Origin: Chaetomium olivaceum
Taxonomy: Eukaryota > Ascomycota > Sordariomycetes > Sordariales > Chaetomiaceae
Assembly (NCBI GenBank): GCA_039881045.1
Contig: JAYWVB010000009.1
Span: 744,001-808,000 of the forward strand
DNA length: 64,000 nucleotides
Direction: 5' to 3'
The translations under genes were made by a program, and so were the position numbers. Below are positions 1-12,300 of this stretch, piece after piece. The notes below the pieces were generated by a model that saw only the letters and a list, made by a program, of their open reading frames with translations, was not told where the DNA came from and searched no databases. Positions within the stretch are counted from its first letter, which is position 1. The number at the start of each line of letters is the position of its first letter.

Positions 1-2084
1 GATCATTCGGATAAGGGCGTCCGATACCCGTGGATCCTGTGTTGAAGTGACTGTTTGCCACAAGGTGTCGGTATGCGCTCGCGAATAGGTGGTCGATACG
101 ACCAGAAATCCGATGATATTGCTACTCTCAAGGGTGATTTCCGGATGACATGTCGGGCCCAAGATGTAGTTGACCAACCCTGTGCTCAGGAGGAAGTCCG
201 CAACGTAGTGCAACAGAGCGAGTGTGGCTTCCTCGCCAAGCGGGTCGGCGTTTTTGCGATACAGAGCGACGAGATCACTGCACATGGTACTCACGGCCAT
301 GACGCGCAGCTGCATTTGGCCGGACCTGATGAGTTTGACAAAGTGCGTGAACTTCCAATGGTACGAAATTGCCTCCGGCACAAGATGTGCTGCGACGGCC
401 GGGCGATCCTGGAGATGCCCGTCGATGACGTCCAAAGGGACGATGCCGCCCGTGGCGAGGCAAGCCTGGTATATCTCTGTCAGTCCCTCGATGAGGTTTG
501 CCGCACCCTCGGGCGAGAGCTGGTTGAGGTTCTTGTCGACCATGTCCGAAAGCATGGTGCCCATCGTCGTGAAGAAAGTATACATGCGAGTGATGGTGCG
601 CTTTGCAGGCTCGCCGAGTTGCTGAGTAGGGGGGTATTGTGCCCTGCGGAACGTGTACTTCATGATATTCCCCGCTACTAAGCATATATTTCCTAGGTGG
701 TCAGTGACCAGCCGAGGGAATTGGGACGCGAGCTGGAGCTCAAGCGTGGCTAGCTGCCGAATGTGCAAGAGGGACCCTCCTTGGACTGCCGGGAAGTTTT
801 GGAACGTGTCCACAACGACCATCATCTCGGCAACATAACTCCAGTCGTCGTCCCCATTGCGCGGAAGTGGTGAACTGTGCATTGTCACCTCTTCTCGGCG
901 TGTGAGAGCTCCAAGCGCGTGAATGTAGGATGGCGAAACGAGCGCCTGGACGCGCGCCTCGTCGGACATGGTTTGACTCCGCAAGACTCGGAGGTCCACC
1001 TCGACGAAGAAGGCCGTCAATTGTGCAAAAGACCTAAAAAAGCCAAAGATCTCCTGCCTCATATCTTTAGCTCTGGGGTAGGTCCTGTGATCAAGGTCAG
1101 TTTCAGTTACCATGTATACATTCGTGCTGTCGAACTCACTTCCGAGTTACCATGTGGAGAACCAAATGGGGCACAGCTTGCCACATATCTCGATGCATGA
1201 AGGCGGAGTCTTCAACGGTGTGAAGAGGCGCAGTCTTGACATAGAGGAGATACTTGTCTATCCATTCGATGAACGCGCGAGGTACTTGCTCGTCTGGGGT
1301 GTGTTGCGTGTCAGAGTTGCCCGGGCTTAGTCAATGTTATAAGTGGGGGAAGAAGCTTACGGGTTGGCAAGAATTGCAACAGCCGGATCACGGTTTCCAT
1401 ATAGGATTCTGCGCTGTCGTGGAAGGGAAATGATACGGATGGGTCATATTCGAGTGACCGGCCAGAGTCGTCCAACATGGTGATCGAATCATCGTCATCG
1501 AAATCCGCGTCATCTTCTGCAGCCATAGAAACGATTTCAATTAGCGGACTCCCGCTGTCCGACCTCGACGATACGGCAGCATCGGATGTCGTACCGTTGG
1601 TCGGCATAACTGAGTCTGGTTCATCCGCCGTTGTGTTGGCGGCATGGGTCTGAGCTGCGGCGGACGGCGGGGTACGACGCCTGTGCATGGGCGAGGGCGA
1701 CGGGGGGGACGAGGGAGTCGCCTCGAGGGTCTGTAACTGCGACGGCGTCCGTACGTTTATCGTGACGCGGCTAGATCGCGGTTCAGAAGCAGGCTCAGCG
1801 GCGGGTTGTTGCCGCTCGGGGGTGGCGGGGATGGCCAGGTCCGAGTCAATCTTCATGGCAGAATCGCTTCTCAAATCGATGGCCGACGTGCCCGCAACGG
1901 GTGGGCTAGAGGAAGAACGAAGAGTCTCGACGGATCGGCTTCGAGAGTCGCTTGCTAGGGATGTGCGACGTCGCTTCCTAGAGGAAGACTCGTTATCGTC
2001 GTCAAAGGGATTGGGGCGAGTCGAGCAAGGCTCGGAGGAGACAGCACGATCACTCGACGGGTCGGCTGTCGAAGCTTGAGCCAT
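1..2084 (-). CDS. Large ubiquitin carboxyl-terminal hydrolase, N-terminal part (runs off left edge)
   Basis: This is the 5' portion of a large deubiquitinase-type gene. The exons on the minus strand are 1361..2084, 1140..1293 and <1..1084. The introns are 67 nt (1294..1360, CTGAC branch, CCCCAG acceptor) and 55 nt (1085..1139), and the phases match, giving about 654 codons to the window edge. The first ~230 residues are Ser/Pro-rich and low complexity, with a basic RKRRR patch near residue 37 (a possible nuclear signal) and an acidic patch of consecutive aspartates (DFDDDDSI). A helical region rich in Leu and Met follows, with no stop codon to position 1. The N-terminal layout resembles the very large fungal USP9X/USP34-like ubiquitin hydrolases. 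The catalytic UCH domain, which would prove the family, lies outside the window, so the call rests on the N-terminal region only. The start is the ATG at 2084, the first one in the open frame. Confidence 0.65.
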
Positions 2085-4174
2085 CGGGCTGGCGCAAGAG
2101 ATGGATCTGGGGAAGGCGGCTTCAGCTCCGCAGACGGGTGAGCTCCGCTCGGGGAAGCTCGGTGGCAGCTTCTAGATCGCGCAGTTGTGAGCATGTGGTG
2201 GTGTTTTGTGATAGGTGCAGGCCCAAGAAGGTGGGGGTGGATGCTTTGGATCAAACAGGTTGTGCTGGGGGGAAAGGCAGACACGGCAACCTGGGAAAGC
2301 CACCCAAAGTTTGGGGCCCCGGTTTTAGAGAGCTCCAGGCAGTGGACGCGTTGGCCAAGAAAAGCTGCAATTAAGAAGGGCGACTTGACTGGAAAGCAGG
2401 TTGCCGAGGGAAGACAAAGAGAAGCAAGCAGCTGCTTTGCCAATAAATCGAAGCAGTACGACAGGCTGGTTTAAAGCTCTTCTGCTGTTTGTTGATAATC
2501 TTTTCTTCTGGTCAAGCCCCTGTCCTCAATGCTGGGGGTTGTATGTATGGAGGTGGGGAGTGGGGTGCAGGGTGAGCTCGGTTGGGGGCACGGTCGATGT
2601 AAGTGACCAGGAGAGACAAGGTGACAACCAAGCTCCCGCCTCGGTGGTTTGCAGCGGCTTCTGGGGCTCAAAGAGGGGAGGCTCTGGAACAGGCAGACGC
2701 GGAGAATGGGGGGCTGCGAGAGAGATGAAAAACCCGGAATCACCACATACCTGTTACTGGTAGCCAACAATGCACAGTGGGTAGCCAAGCGCAAAGGGAA
2801 CAAATAGCCTGGTGCCGGCGTTGGGGCAGGAAAAAAGTATGTTCCTCAGATCCGAAGTTGAGGAAACTTGCCTTTTGAGTGGAGGCTTGGAGGTTCCTCG
2901 GGAGCTTGGGTCCCGCAACGGCGAAGGATGGAATGACGGAAAGAAACGAGGGGCTGCGCGGCTGCGGGGCGTGAAGCAGACGGGAGCTACCAGGCCATCC
3001 AATGATACAATGGTGGGGGGTGGGGTGGCCATATAAACCTGCCTTACTGTGTACTACGTAAGGTAGTGCAGAACTCACCACCCAAGAAACGATGCCAGTA
3101 TCACAAACCGGGCACTGGCCGATATTTTAGGCTGCTCTTTTGCACAATGTCTAAATCTAGTTGTTAGCTAAGAAGGCAGGATATGATGAAAATGACTCTG
3201 GCATCGGCAATTCCCCTCCAACGGATGGCCCTGATCAAAGAGACAGGTATGGCTAGCTGGTAGGGCACACCAACTGGGAGCCTTCCATTATTGCGTACTG
3301 TGTGTGCACTTGGAGTTTCCTGATGAGAATCATTAAAGCATACTGTATACGAATAAAGTGGCCCAGTCCCGCTTTATGTCCCAGGAAGCACACTCCCGTT
3401 CCCGAGTTCCGTTTGCTCTAGGCAGAGAGAGTACTCTCTAGCCAAAGGAAAGCCGACCTCGACTGGAAACTAAGAAATAAGGAAAAAAAAAAAGTCAGTA
3501 AGTACAATTCAATTTTTGGGCTTCCGGACAGCGTTTGACTCATTTCGACATCTGCACTTGGAGTTTGGCTTTTTGCTCATGCGGTTCAGTTAGTGGACGC
3601 CCAAACACAGCCAGAGGTCTCGTCTCGTATATTTTATCATGAATGTTTATATTCGAGACAAAATTGCCCTTCCACTGGCTCATGAACCACATTTTGGTTC
3701 ATACACAGCAACCAACATGTCGTTGGCTCGTCAACTGAAGACAAAATTTTGGAATCATCACTATCCTGACACCGACGTGCATTTAGAATCTCAGACAAAA
3801 GATCTCCATTCGTGCCGAGCTGCTAAGTATGTGGGGCCAGTCCCAACTCTCCCTCTCCCCTGTCGCTCTTTTTTTTGCAGAACACACCCGACCTGGTACA
3901 CGACATCATCAGCATCAGCAAATCGTACCGATTCACTAACGGAGTCGTCACTGTCAACACCAAGGTTTTTTTTGACAGCGACAATCTGGGCAGAACTAGC
4001 GTCCAACATTCGTCACATGAACTTTTTGCAAGGCAAGAAGTCGACACATCCTAACGGCCTACCATTGGATTACAGCTCGTGATTCAACGATCATCAAGGC
4101 TCAACCACAATTGGTTGAAATTTGACCCTAAGAAAAAGCAGCTCGATTAGCTAGCAAGTGGTGACGACGTTATC
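2085..4174. promoter_or_regulatory. Divergent intergenic region, hydrolase / POP3
   Basis: About 2.1 kb separate the divergent ubiquitin-hydrolase and POP3 start codons. No conserved protein is readable in it. It contains an A-run at 3483-3493, a pyrimidine run with TTTTTTTTGCAG around 3868-3880 that could be the 3' end of a 5'-UTR intron of POP3, and ACAAAATTTTGG near 3741, which resembles the AAAATTTT element of ribosome-biogenesis promoters. The role is inferred. Confidence 0.4.
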
Positions 4175-5041
4175 ATGGATCGTAAAAGGGTCGTGCACAC
4201 CCTCGATACGCCTTACTCGACCGTCGAATGGTCAGGAAACCTCTGTCTTCAGATACACACCACCTGCTGACTACCTAACATACAAGGCCGCAGATAGCAC
4301 AGGGCGACCAAGATGTCATCCTAGAGCTCCTATGCCAGTGAGTCCCGTTCTAGTGCATTTCTATTCCCTAACATTTGAACGGCCACTCTAACATTATACC
4401 CATGTAGATTACTAACTCCGCTCGGTGTTCACCGTAAATCGTTCATCACCCCATCCAAGGGGAAACGAAAACGGTCCCAGAAAGCAGGTAGCCCAGAGAA
4501 CCCTGAGGAAAAGTCGCAAACTCTGGATTCACCCCCCACGCCGGAGTTGTTCGCCTATGTCGATGTAGGGCTCTCAAAAATCTCCCGCGAGTTGCAGGCC
4601 ATGTCTAGGAAGGACGACCGCAACCCGTCATCGGAAGCCACACCTTCGAAGCTCGGAGAGAAAGAGCCCAAAATCGACACGAGGCCGTATGCCGTGGTCT
4701 TCGTGACCCGTTCTGGCCAGCCGTCGACATTCCACTCTCACTTCCCCCAGATGGTAGCTCTCGCTGCTCAAACCCAGCTGGCGGACAAGGCTGTCAGGTT
4801 GGTTGGGTTTTCCAAGGCTTGTGAGGACCGACTGAGCGCGGCACTCGGGATACCCCGGGTTTCTAGCATCGGGTTGAGGGTGGATGCCCCGCAGGCAAAA
4901 GGGCTAGTCGATTTCGTGCGTAACCACGTAGCCCCTATCGAAGTCGCTTGGCTCCGGGAGGCGCGGGCTGGCAAGTTTCTGGAAACGAAAATCGATGCCG
5001 TTCCTACAAAGATCGGGGCCAAGAAGCCGAGGCTTTCCTAG
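4175..5041 (+). CDS. POP3: RNase P / RNase MRP protein subunit Pop3
   Basis: Pop3 is a subunit of the nuclear RNase P and RNase MRP ribonucleoproteins, which process tRNA 5' ends and pre-rRNA. The exons are 4175..4230, 4287..4337 and 4408..5041 (741 nt, 246 aa). The introns are 56 nt (4231..4286, unusual GTCAGG donor) and 70 nt (4338..4407, GTGAGT donor). The N-terminus has a basic start (MDRKRVVH), then LDTPYSTVEW, then a segment ending in ILELLCQLLTPLG. The C-terminal part carries the Pop3-like core with RPYAVVFVTRSGQ and the strand-rich region LVGFSKACEDRL. Two short first exons make it easy to miss. The ATG at 4175 was chosen because it alone joins in frame with the conserved LDTPY segment. 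It converges on the NADH dehydrogenase gene. The family call rests on remembered similarity to fungal Pop3 proteins. Confidence 0.8.
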
Positions 5042-5556
5042 CAGAGGTATAGGTGGGTGGTGTTTGAGGTGAACGCCACACCGAGGGAGGTTCCCTTGCT
5101 CGCCTTCTATTGCGCATGAGTAGCCGACAGCAACCGTCACTCCACAACAGCCGCAAGGGTCACAGGACGTCGACGCATGGATGTCGACGTATACATCCGC
5201 CCGCTGCTGCACTGCAGCGTGACGCTCGAGCAACACCTCGAGCAACTGCCATGCATGAGGGCTCTTGGCCAGCACGGCGCTAAGTGTTGACGTCAAGGGA
5301 AGCGAGGGGGTGCGCTGAACTGACGGCAGTTAGCAGACACACTGAGAAGCTCGCATGGCTGTATGAAGAGATTCAATATATCTGTCATCTAAAAGGGCCC
5401 GTGTCTATTTTCACCAAGGATATCAATCTATTCGTGCTGCAATGACCAAACTCAACTCCATGCACCACACCCATCCTATCATCACACAACACAACTTACA
5501 CACACCATATCCTACAAACCCCACCCCGCCTACCCTCACACCACCATCAACCCCCC
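5042..5556. other. Convergent 3' intergenic region POP3 / NDH-2
   Basis: About 500 bases lie between two converging stop codons. The distal half (5450-5556) is strongly C/A-rich on the plus strand with repeated CACAC and CCATC words, probably the 3' UTR of the NADH dehydrogenase. No gene is seen. Confidence 0.5.
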
Positions 5557-7292
5557 TCAAAACCTACTAATCCCCCTCCCAAAAAGCCACGACACCACCC
5601 AATAAATCGGCACCAACACCTTATTCCGCCAGGACATACTCTTGGTCAGATACGCCCCGCGCCAGACCACCCAGGCCACCCACCCCTTCAGCTCGTCCGC
5701 CTGGCTCTGGTGGATCGCCTTCCAGCTGCCCAAGTAGGTCAGCGTGCCCCAGTTGCGGAACCGGAACGCCTTTTTCGGGGTGGTGCTGGAGCCGTTATGG
5801 CTGTTGTGGCTGTAATGCCCTGTGTTGAGTTGTCGTGCGAGGTAGCTTGCTTGCTGGGCGGCGACTTGGGCTGTTTTGGGGAGGGTCGTGTCGTTCTCCA
5901 TGACGGCGCAGTCGCCGATCACGTAGACGTCTTCGAGTATGCCGCCGCCGCCGCCGCCGCCGCCACCGGGTTGGGAGGAGGATTTGTCATCCTTGGCATT
6001 ATTCCCGCCCTTGGTGGCGGTGCGCGCGCGGAGGTAAGGGTCGGTCACGATGCCACCCGTGCGGGCGTCGCGGAGCAGGTGGCGGGTCGTGCCGGGGTCG
6101 GTGGAGGGCGGGTTGGCGCCGTCGAGCGCGAGCTCCTTGGACGCGAGCTTGGCGATCAGCGGGTTGGCCATTAGACCCGTGCTCCAGACGACCAGACCCG
6201 CGCCGACCTCCTCGTCGCCGTACTCGGCGATCTTGATCTTGAGCGCGTTGTGGCGGCGGCCCAGATCGCCGTCGGCAAGGCGCAGCCGCTGCAGATGGTG
6301 CTCCGTCTTGACGTGGATGTTTTGCCGCGCGAAGGTGTCCATGGCGTAGCCGGCGAGGGCCTGGTCGAACATGGGGAGGACTTTGGGGGCCACGTCGTAG
6401 ACGGTGATGCTGACGAGGGGCACGAGGTCTGGGTAGATGGGGGCGAGGTCGTCGCGGATGAGGTCGTGCAGCTCGGCGGCGAACTCGATGCCCGTGGGCC
6501 CGCCGCCGACGATGGCAAAATGGAGCAGTTGGCGCTTGTCGGCGTCGCTGAGGTGGTCGGATCCGCGCGGGTACGAGCATTGCTCGAAGAGTGAGAGCAC
6601 ACGCAGGCGGATGCGCCGGGCGTCACCGATGTCGCGAAGGAAGTGGGCGTGTTCCCGGACGCCTTCAATGCCAAAGGTCTGGCTGTAGGCTCCACATGCG
6701 ATAACAAGCTTGTCGTATGGAATGTCGATGATATCTCCCTTGGGCTTCTGGGCTACAGAAGTCGATATCTCCTTCTCCAAACCGCTGGTTTCTGACGGCG
6801 AAGGGAAGGGTGCCGGAACACGCGTCTTGCTTGCAGCCTCCTCGGCGGCGTTTGTCTCGACACGGATGGTCTTGCGGTTGAAATCGATGTCGTCGGCCCA
6901 GCCCTGGTAGAAGCCAATCTTGCCTGGCAGGCGGCGGACAGGTTCCAAGATCGTGCGGAATTCGAGGGTTCCAACCGAAGTAGAGGCCAGCAAAGGGGTA
7001 AACACAAAGTAAGAGCGCGGCGAGATTATCACACGCTCGTACTTTGCCGGATCAAGAGTTCGAGCGAAGCCGTAACCTGCCCAACCCGAACCAAGAATCA
7101 CAACTCGTTCCTTGCGAGTATCATTGTCTATCGAAGCATCAGTGAGTTTGCCCTCATGGAAATAGGGAAAATAAAATACCAACTTTTGGCGATACTGAAG
7201 CATCTCTTTGGCGCGTGTGATCGAGCTACCAGCTGGCCACAGCGAGTGAGCCCGTGGTGGGCCATTTTCGGAGGCCGTGATAATGGGGACAT
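5557..7292 (-). CDS. Type II (rotenone-insensitive) NADH:ubiquinone oxidoreductase, mitochondrial
   Basis: This is a single-subunit alternative NADH dehydrogenase that passes electrons from NADH to ubiquinone at the mitochondrial inner membrane without pumping protons. The exons are 7184..7292 and 5557..7127 (559 aa), with a 56 nt intron (7128..7183) that has a CTGAT branch. The short first exon supplies a typical import presequence (RCGQLVARSH then KRCFSIAK). Starting within the unspliced open frame would lose it. The FAD Rossmann motif is VVILGSGWAGYG near residue 45, and the NADH motif is FAIVGGGPTGIEFAAEL in the middle. A late VYVIGDCA FAD motif and a hydrophobic C-terminal region (VLVPIYWVVSWLFG) are also present. 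No EF-hand is visible. A nine-glycine run encoded by a GCC repeat precedes the last FAD motif. The start could be ATG 7292 or 7265. It may face the matrix or the intermembrane space. Confidence 0.88.
5941..5964. repeat. (GCC)8 trinucleotide repeat inside NDH-2
   Basis: Eight tandem GCC units on the plus strand encode most of a nine-glycine run in the NADH dehydrogenase, read as GGC codons on the minus strand. The run sits in a loop just before the VYVIGDCA motif. Repeat length is likely to vary between strains. Confidence 0.9.
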
Positions 7293-7570
7293 GGTCAGTG
7301 TCACTGGATGCAAACATCAACAACCAGAAGTACGAAACAGTAACTGGAAGATTCTATTAATGGTGAGACTGTGTGAGATATATGCATTTTCTGGTGGATG
7401 ACTCTGTCTCATAAAAAAAAAACCAGCATCGGATAGGTCAGGGGGCGTCCCGAGACTGCCCGTTGATGTCATGGGATCAACCAGCCTTGGCCAACGTTCG
7501 CCTAGGCTGATCATCGCTGACTCAGGGCCCAGAAATTGTCTAAAAAGATGCCAGAAAATCCCAGTCCAAG

Positions 7571-8507
7571 TTATTGGCGTCCAGTCGCATTGTAGATGAA
7601 CTCCATGACTTTTTCTGTGTCCGGGTGATCCGATGATAACAAGGCTGAAAGTGCCTGTTTGCCAAGGACTTGAATGAGATCCATCATCGGGCCCATGGCT
7701 TGGCGTGAAATGGCTTGGCGTGAGATACCGCCGGGCTCGACCGGGCTCCGACAGTCGGGCGACGACCATGCCCGTGCTCCGGCGCGGGAGAAATCGGAAG
7801 GAGGTGAAGAGCCTCAAATCTCTCAATGTCTCCGTAATACGAATACCTCTATCTAGGCAATTGGTCGAGTAGTAGGGTAAGATTTGGTCACTTTCTAGAA
7901 TAACGCATTGGAGTTCACAGGTTACTAAAATATAGTCGATTCATCCATTCCTCGATACCAGCCAAGAAGCCCCAGTGCGTGCCGTCACATTTTGAGTTGG
8001 AGATACCGAGAATGCCTTGCATCAAGGAATGAACAATAAAAGGCATCTCGAGTAGGGGTTTACAAAGGACATTGTGATGTGTTAGTTTGAGCAGGAAGGT
8101 CTAGGGATAAGCAAGGACTGGAATATGCGAAGAACGGGCTCATGAATCAAATCATTGAAAATGGCTAGCTACAGTGCTTAAGTAAGGGATGTTAAAGAGG
8201 GAGATCTCCAGTTAAAGAGGGGTGGGAAGAGAAGATCGCCATCGTAGCGCGCGAGTCCCCTCCCTCACACGCACACGTGTAGAGTGCTCTCGTTCAAATG
8301 GCCCAAAAATAATGACAAGTGTATGATTTCGTGGTATGGTTGTGCCTTGGCATATTTGGAAACTTCGTTCAGCCAGTAAATGCCCGGTTCTCTAGTTGAA
8401 ATTGAATCAAGCTGTGCCGAGTCAAATATAAAGGCGACGAACTCGATCGAAGCCCAAGGACATGCTTCTAAGTATGTGGCGTTGAATGGATACTGTTCCT
8501 TTTGCAT
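7571..8507 (-). CDS. Candidate uncharacterised protein (hand-built model)
   Basis: This is a possible four-exon gene on the same strand as NDH-2 and just upstream of it. The exons are 8277..8507, 8173..8205, 7926..8100 and 7571..7812 (681 nt, 226 aa). The introns are 71, 72 and 113 nt with GT-AG ends. Segments that look protein-like include EPGIYWLNEVSKYAK in exon 1, CDGTHWGFLAGIEEWMNRL in exon 3 and HPDTEKVMEFIYNATG in the last exon. I do not recognise a family. The 33 nt second exon and the choice of donors are uncertain, and chance open frames can look similar. It could equally be a decayed gene or the extended 5' leader of NDH-2. An inverted CCAAT box (GATTGG) lies about 130 bp upstream of its ATG. 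Confidence 0.3.
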
Positions 8508-8843
8508 AATGTCTTGTCTCAGTCACCCGGTCAAAAGAGTTGCATTGGTTTACCTCAAACCTGCGGCATGTCTGTCATCGCTGGCATCCTTGCACTCGAT
8601 GCTCTGGGCAGGCAACACAGACTCAACCCGCTTGATTGGCCAGCTTGCGCGCGCGACCAGGGGTGCAGCCGCAGGGAACTGGCACAGCAGGGGGAGAGGT
8701 GCTAAGCCGCTGTTTTTGGTGGAGTTTCAGTGCGCCTGGCAGAGCACTCAGAGGTGGGCGGGAGCGGCTCGTTGCGGTAGGGTTGCCTAGCAACGGAGCC
8801 AAGTTGCGCACGAGGGGCTGCTGGCCTTGTTTACTTAGCTGGG

Positions 8844-8848
8844 CCAAT
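8844..8848 (+). promoter_or_regulatory. CCAAT box upstream of BUD4
   Basis: GGCCAATCAG lies about 480 bp upstream of the BUD4 start codon and matches the core recognised by the fungal HAP/CBC complex. A second, inverted copy (GATTGG) is near 8634. The match is short, so function is inferred. Confidence 0.35.
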
Positions 8849-9040
8849 CAGGGGCAGTAATCTGCCTCGTTGCACCACTCATTGAGAAACCAAGGACAGC
8901 TCCCTTAAACATCACAACCCATTAACTCCCTGCCGGTGCAGCAGTTGTTGATCTCACCTTCGTCTTCTCGCTCACCATCCACGGTGTCGGTCGGAAAATA
9001 CGTTAACTGCTGCGCGGTTGTGGTCGACATTTATTTGTTA

Positions 9041-9065
9041 TCGCATCGCATCGCATCGCATCGCA
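9041..9065. repeat. (TCGCA)5 microsatellite in BUD4 leader
   Basis: Five perfect tandem TCGCA units lie about 260 bp upstream of the BUD4 start, probably within its promoter or 5' UTR. Confidence 0.9.
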
Positions 9066-9325
9066 TCCGTTGATAACCCCAATCAGCATCAGCGTCTCTC
9101 TTTCCTTCCTGTCTGCGATTGCAACAAGCCAGATTCTTTTTGCGACGGCGCAGCTGGCTTCCCGGAAATTTTTATTTTCGTTCCCAATTGTTTGCACGGC
9201 TGCAACCTCACGCCTGCCACATGCGCTTGCCATAATACCTTCAGGGACAACAGCAATCGCAACAAAAAGCAAAACGACCTAGACCAAGTATACCCCGCGC
9301 TCCCTTGATAACGTTCATTCCGAGC

Positions 9326-12300
9326 ATGACATCTGAGGAACCGGTATGTCGCCGCAACTTGCATTCAATTATTTTCGATACCCTACCCCGAATAACATTC
9401 CTGACATTGCGCGCTTTTCAAGGTACAACCTCTGCGCCTTTCCAAGAGCAGTACCATGCCTACTCCCGCAAAAGCTGGCAGCGCAATCCCCCGCCCACTG
9501 TCCGAACTGTCACCTACCGAGAAGCGGCGGAACTCGCCCAGCTGGAATCAGACCACCAAGGTGAGACAGTCTTGTGCCACCCTGTTGAGCGTAAGACCGG
9601 GGCTAATCAATTGGTTTGTCATGCGACAGAAAATGGCACTCACGGACTCGTCACCATTCCAGTCGTCGCCCTTGGAGAACACCACTTCCCCGCGCATGTT
9701 CTGGCAGAACCGCAGCTTTAACTCAGAAAAACAGCTACGGCAGTCGTTCCGCTCGCCATCACCGTGTCGCCGATCCTCCATCGAACGCCTGCAAAAGGCG
9801 TCCCGCGTCAAGAACAGCAACATTTTAGCCCTCGAGCAGAAGCACGAATACGACCCAACCAAGGTGCCCCAAATCGAGCGTCCCCTGTCTAAAGTTCAGG
9901 GCAACGCTTTTGGCGGCAGTGGTACCACCGGACCCCGCTCCGAGAACCGCCCTTTTGGCCACCAGAGGAACGAAAGCAAGAACAGCATCCCCGTCCTGAG
10001 CCCTTCCAAGGCTGCCCCAGGCCCCATGAGCCCACCGATGCGCCCGACAACTCCCAGCAAGGATCAACCGTCGCCCATGAAATCTTCGCTGTCGAGCCGC
10101 TTCAAGAGTAGCTTCGACCCAGAGACGGGTACCTGGACCGAGGTGTCGGGTGACGAGCGCGATCTTCCCGAGGGCAAGTCGCTCCACCGGCACCAAAAGA
10201 GTGTTACCTTCGATGCAGCGCCTCCCCAGGTGAACGAGTATGAGATGACAACGCCCGACCTGTCATCCATCGGGAGCAATTCGAGAGAAGGCAGTTACGA
10301 CTCGGAGGAGGAGGATGATGATGACGATGATGAGCACTACATGGTCCACGGTAGCATCGACCCCGATGACAGCTTCGACGCCTCGCTGGAAGACACCGAC
10401 AAGACTCCCGTCATGGGACCCGATGAATGGAGGCAGAGCCAGGACGATCGTTTCGAGAAGAGCCCCAGGCCCGACGAGCTCCCGTCTTCTCAAAGGCCGC
10501 TTCACCGGCGCACCGACTCATCTAACTCAAATGGCGAGAGCCGGCCATTGCCCCCCCTTCCGGGGATGGGCCCGGCCGCCCGAAGCTTGCCGTCGCCTCC
10601 ACCCGCATCGAGCACAACGCCGGAATCCCATAACATCGGAACCGGCAGGATGCCGCTCGAGGAGCGCCTCAGACTGATGATGCTTTCCGACGACGGAAAG
10701 TCGGCGGCTGAGCAGCAGCGGGAACGCCGCATGAGACGTGCCGGTGCTCGCGAGCGCGCAGAGAGCCAGACACCAGAGCGCGAGAGCCGCAGCCCTAGCG
10801 TCCAGCCTCATCCGGAGTTTGAGGAGGAGGAGGAAGACACTGTTGGCGAGCTGTCGGGCCTTGAGGAGTACCAACTGCCTCCCCGCATCTCACGGGAGTC
10901 AATCCTGCGTCGCGTGAACGGAAATAAGCTTTTCGACCGCGAGGCCGACTATCAGTTCTCTTCACCAGCCGGCCCGTCGTCCCCTGACCCCCCTCTCCCG
11001 TATGACCCGGATGTGCCCATCCCTACTACCGAGGACTCCGTCACGATGGACATGGACGACGAGGATTCCGATGAAGGCAGCGTCATCATCAATCGCAACG
11101 TCGCGTCAGACTACGATGTCGATTCCATCACCGACATGTACCAGCGCTCTGAGATGACTGATGATGACGATGAGGATGAGCTTGATGACGATGACAAGAG
11201 CTCGTATGACGATGAGACCGAGAGCCAGTACTCCAATGAAGAGAAGCCTCACAAGGACCAAGTACCGGGGCCCGAGGAAGATCAGGCTCCGACCCCGCGG
11301 GCAACGACTCCCATGGATGAGCCAGTGGTAGCCGCTCAGGACAAAGAAGAGGCACGCGCGTCATTCGAGATTCCAAGCCGGCCTGAGGAGAATGAGTTTT
11401 CTAAGAGCTTTGATTCTTGTATGCTCGCCAAGCCCGAGGAGCCAGAGGTTGCTGCCGAGCCCGAGAAGTCGAGCACCCCAGATGCTCAGGCACAGGCACA
11501 GTCTCAACGGCCCTTCACACCCGAGCAGCAACTCACAAGATCTCTTACCAAGCCTGAATACGATGGATCAGGCTGGGGCGAGCCTGAGGAAGTTTCTGAT
11601 GACCCTGGCACTCCCGACTCCGTCATCCACCACCCAATTGCCATTCCCAGTAGCGAGGAGGAAGCAGCGCGGCAGTCTCCCGCAATCCCCGAGCAAATAG
11701 CGACCATCAAGTCGGCATCCGGGTCCAAGCTCAAGACGCGCCCCTCAGCCACACCATCAGATCTTGCATCCATGCGGGAGGCTCGTCGTCAAGTCAGCCG
11801 CGAGATCCCACCGATCCCTGAACGACACCGTAACCGCATCTCGCGTGACATGGAGGTCGATATTAGCGAGGCCACCAGCGACTTCCTTGAGCGTCACCCT
11901 AGTTTTAAGAAACGCAGTCTGACGCTCGACCTTGACCTTGGCCTCAGCCTTGACCAGGACTTTGATCGGGTTATCGAAGCTCAAAAGGTTGCGTTTTACC
12001 CAGTTCCTTCTGTTCAGCCCTCCACAACTGCAGCCAGTTTCTTCCAAGCGGGAGAGACATTTGACGAACATGAAATACCCCTCACAGCAACCACAGGCGA
12101 CCTAATTACTAACATATCTCATCGAAAACAGCGCGGCTACCTAATGCGCCAAAATACCAAGATGGTCACGGCCAGTGATAAGGATTCGGATGATGTTCGC
12201 GGCTGCCGGTCTGCGGGCAACTCACCCGTGAAGGCTACCCGTCCTCAGTCGTGGACTGTCGAGCCGTGGAGCGGCGGGCAGAGGAAGCGTAGTATTCGGA

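Noticed and set aside
3639..4082. 147-codon open frame containing ARQLKTKF upstream of POP3
   Set aside because: The motif suggested a POP3 first exon, but the true in-phase N-terminus (MDRKRVVH then LDTPYSTVEW) starts at 4175, and the rest of the frame is not protein-like.
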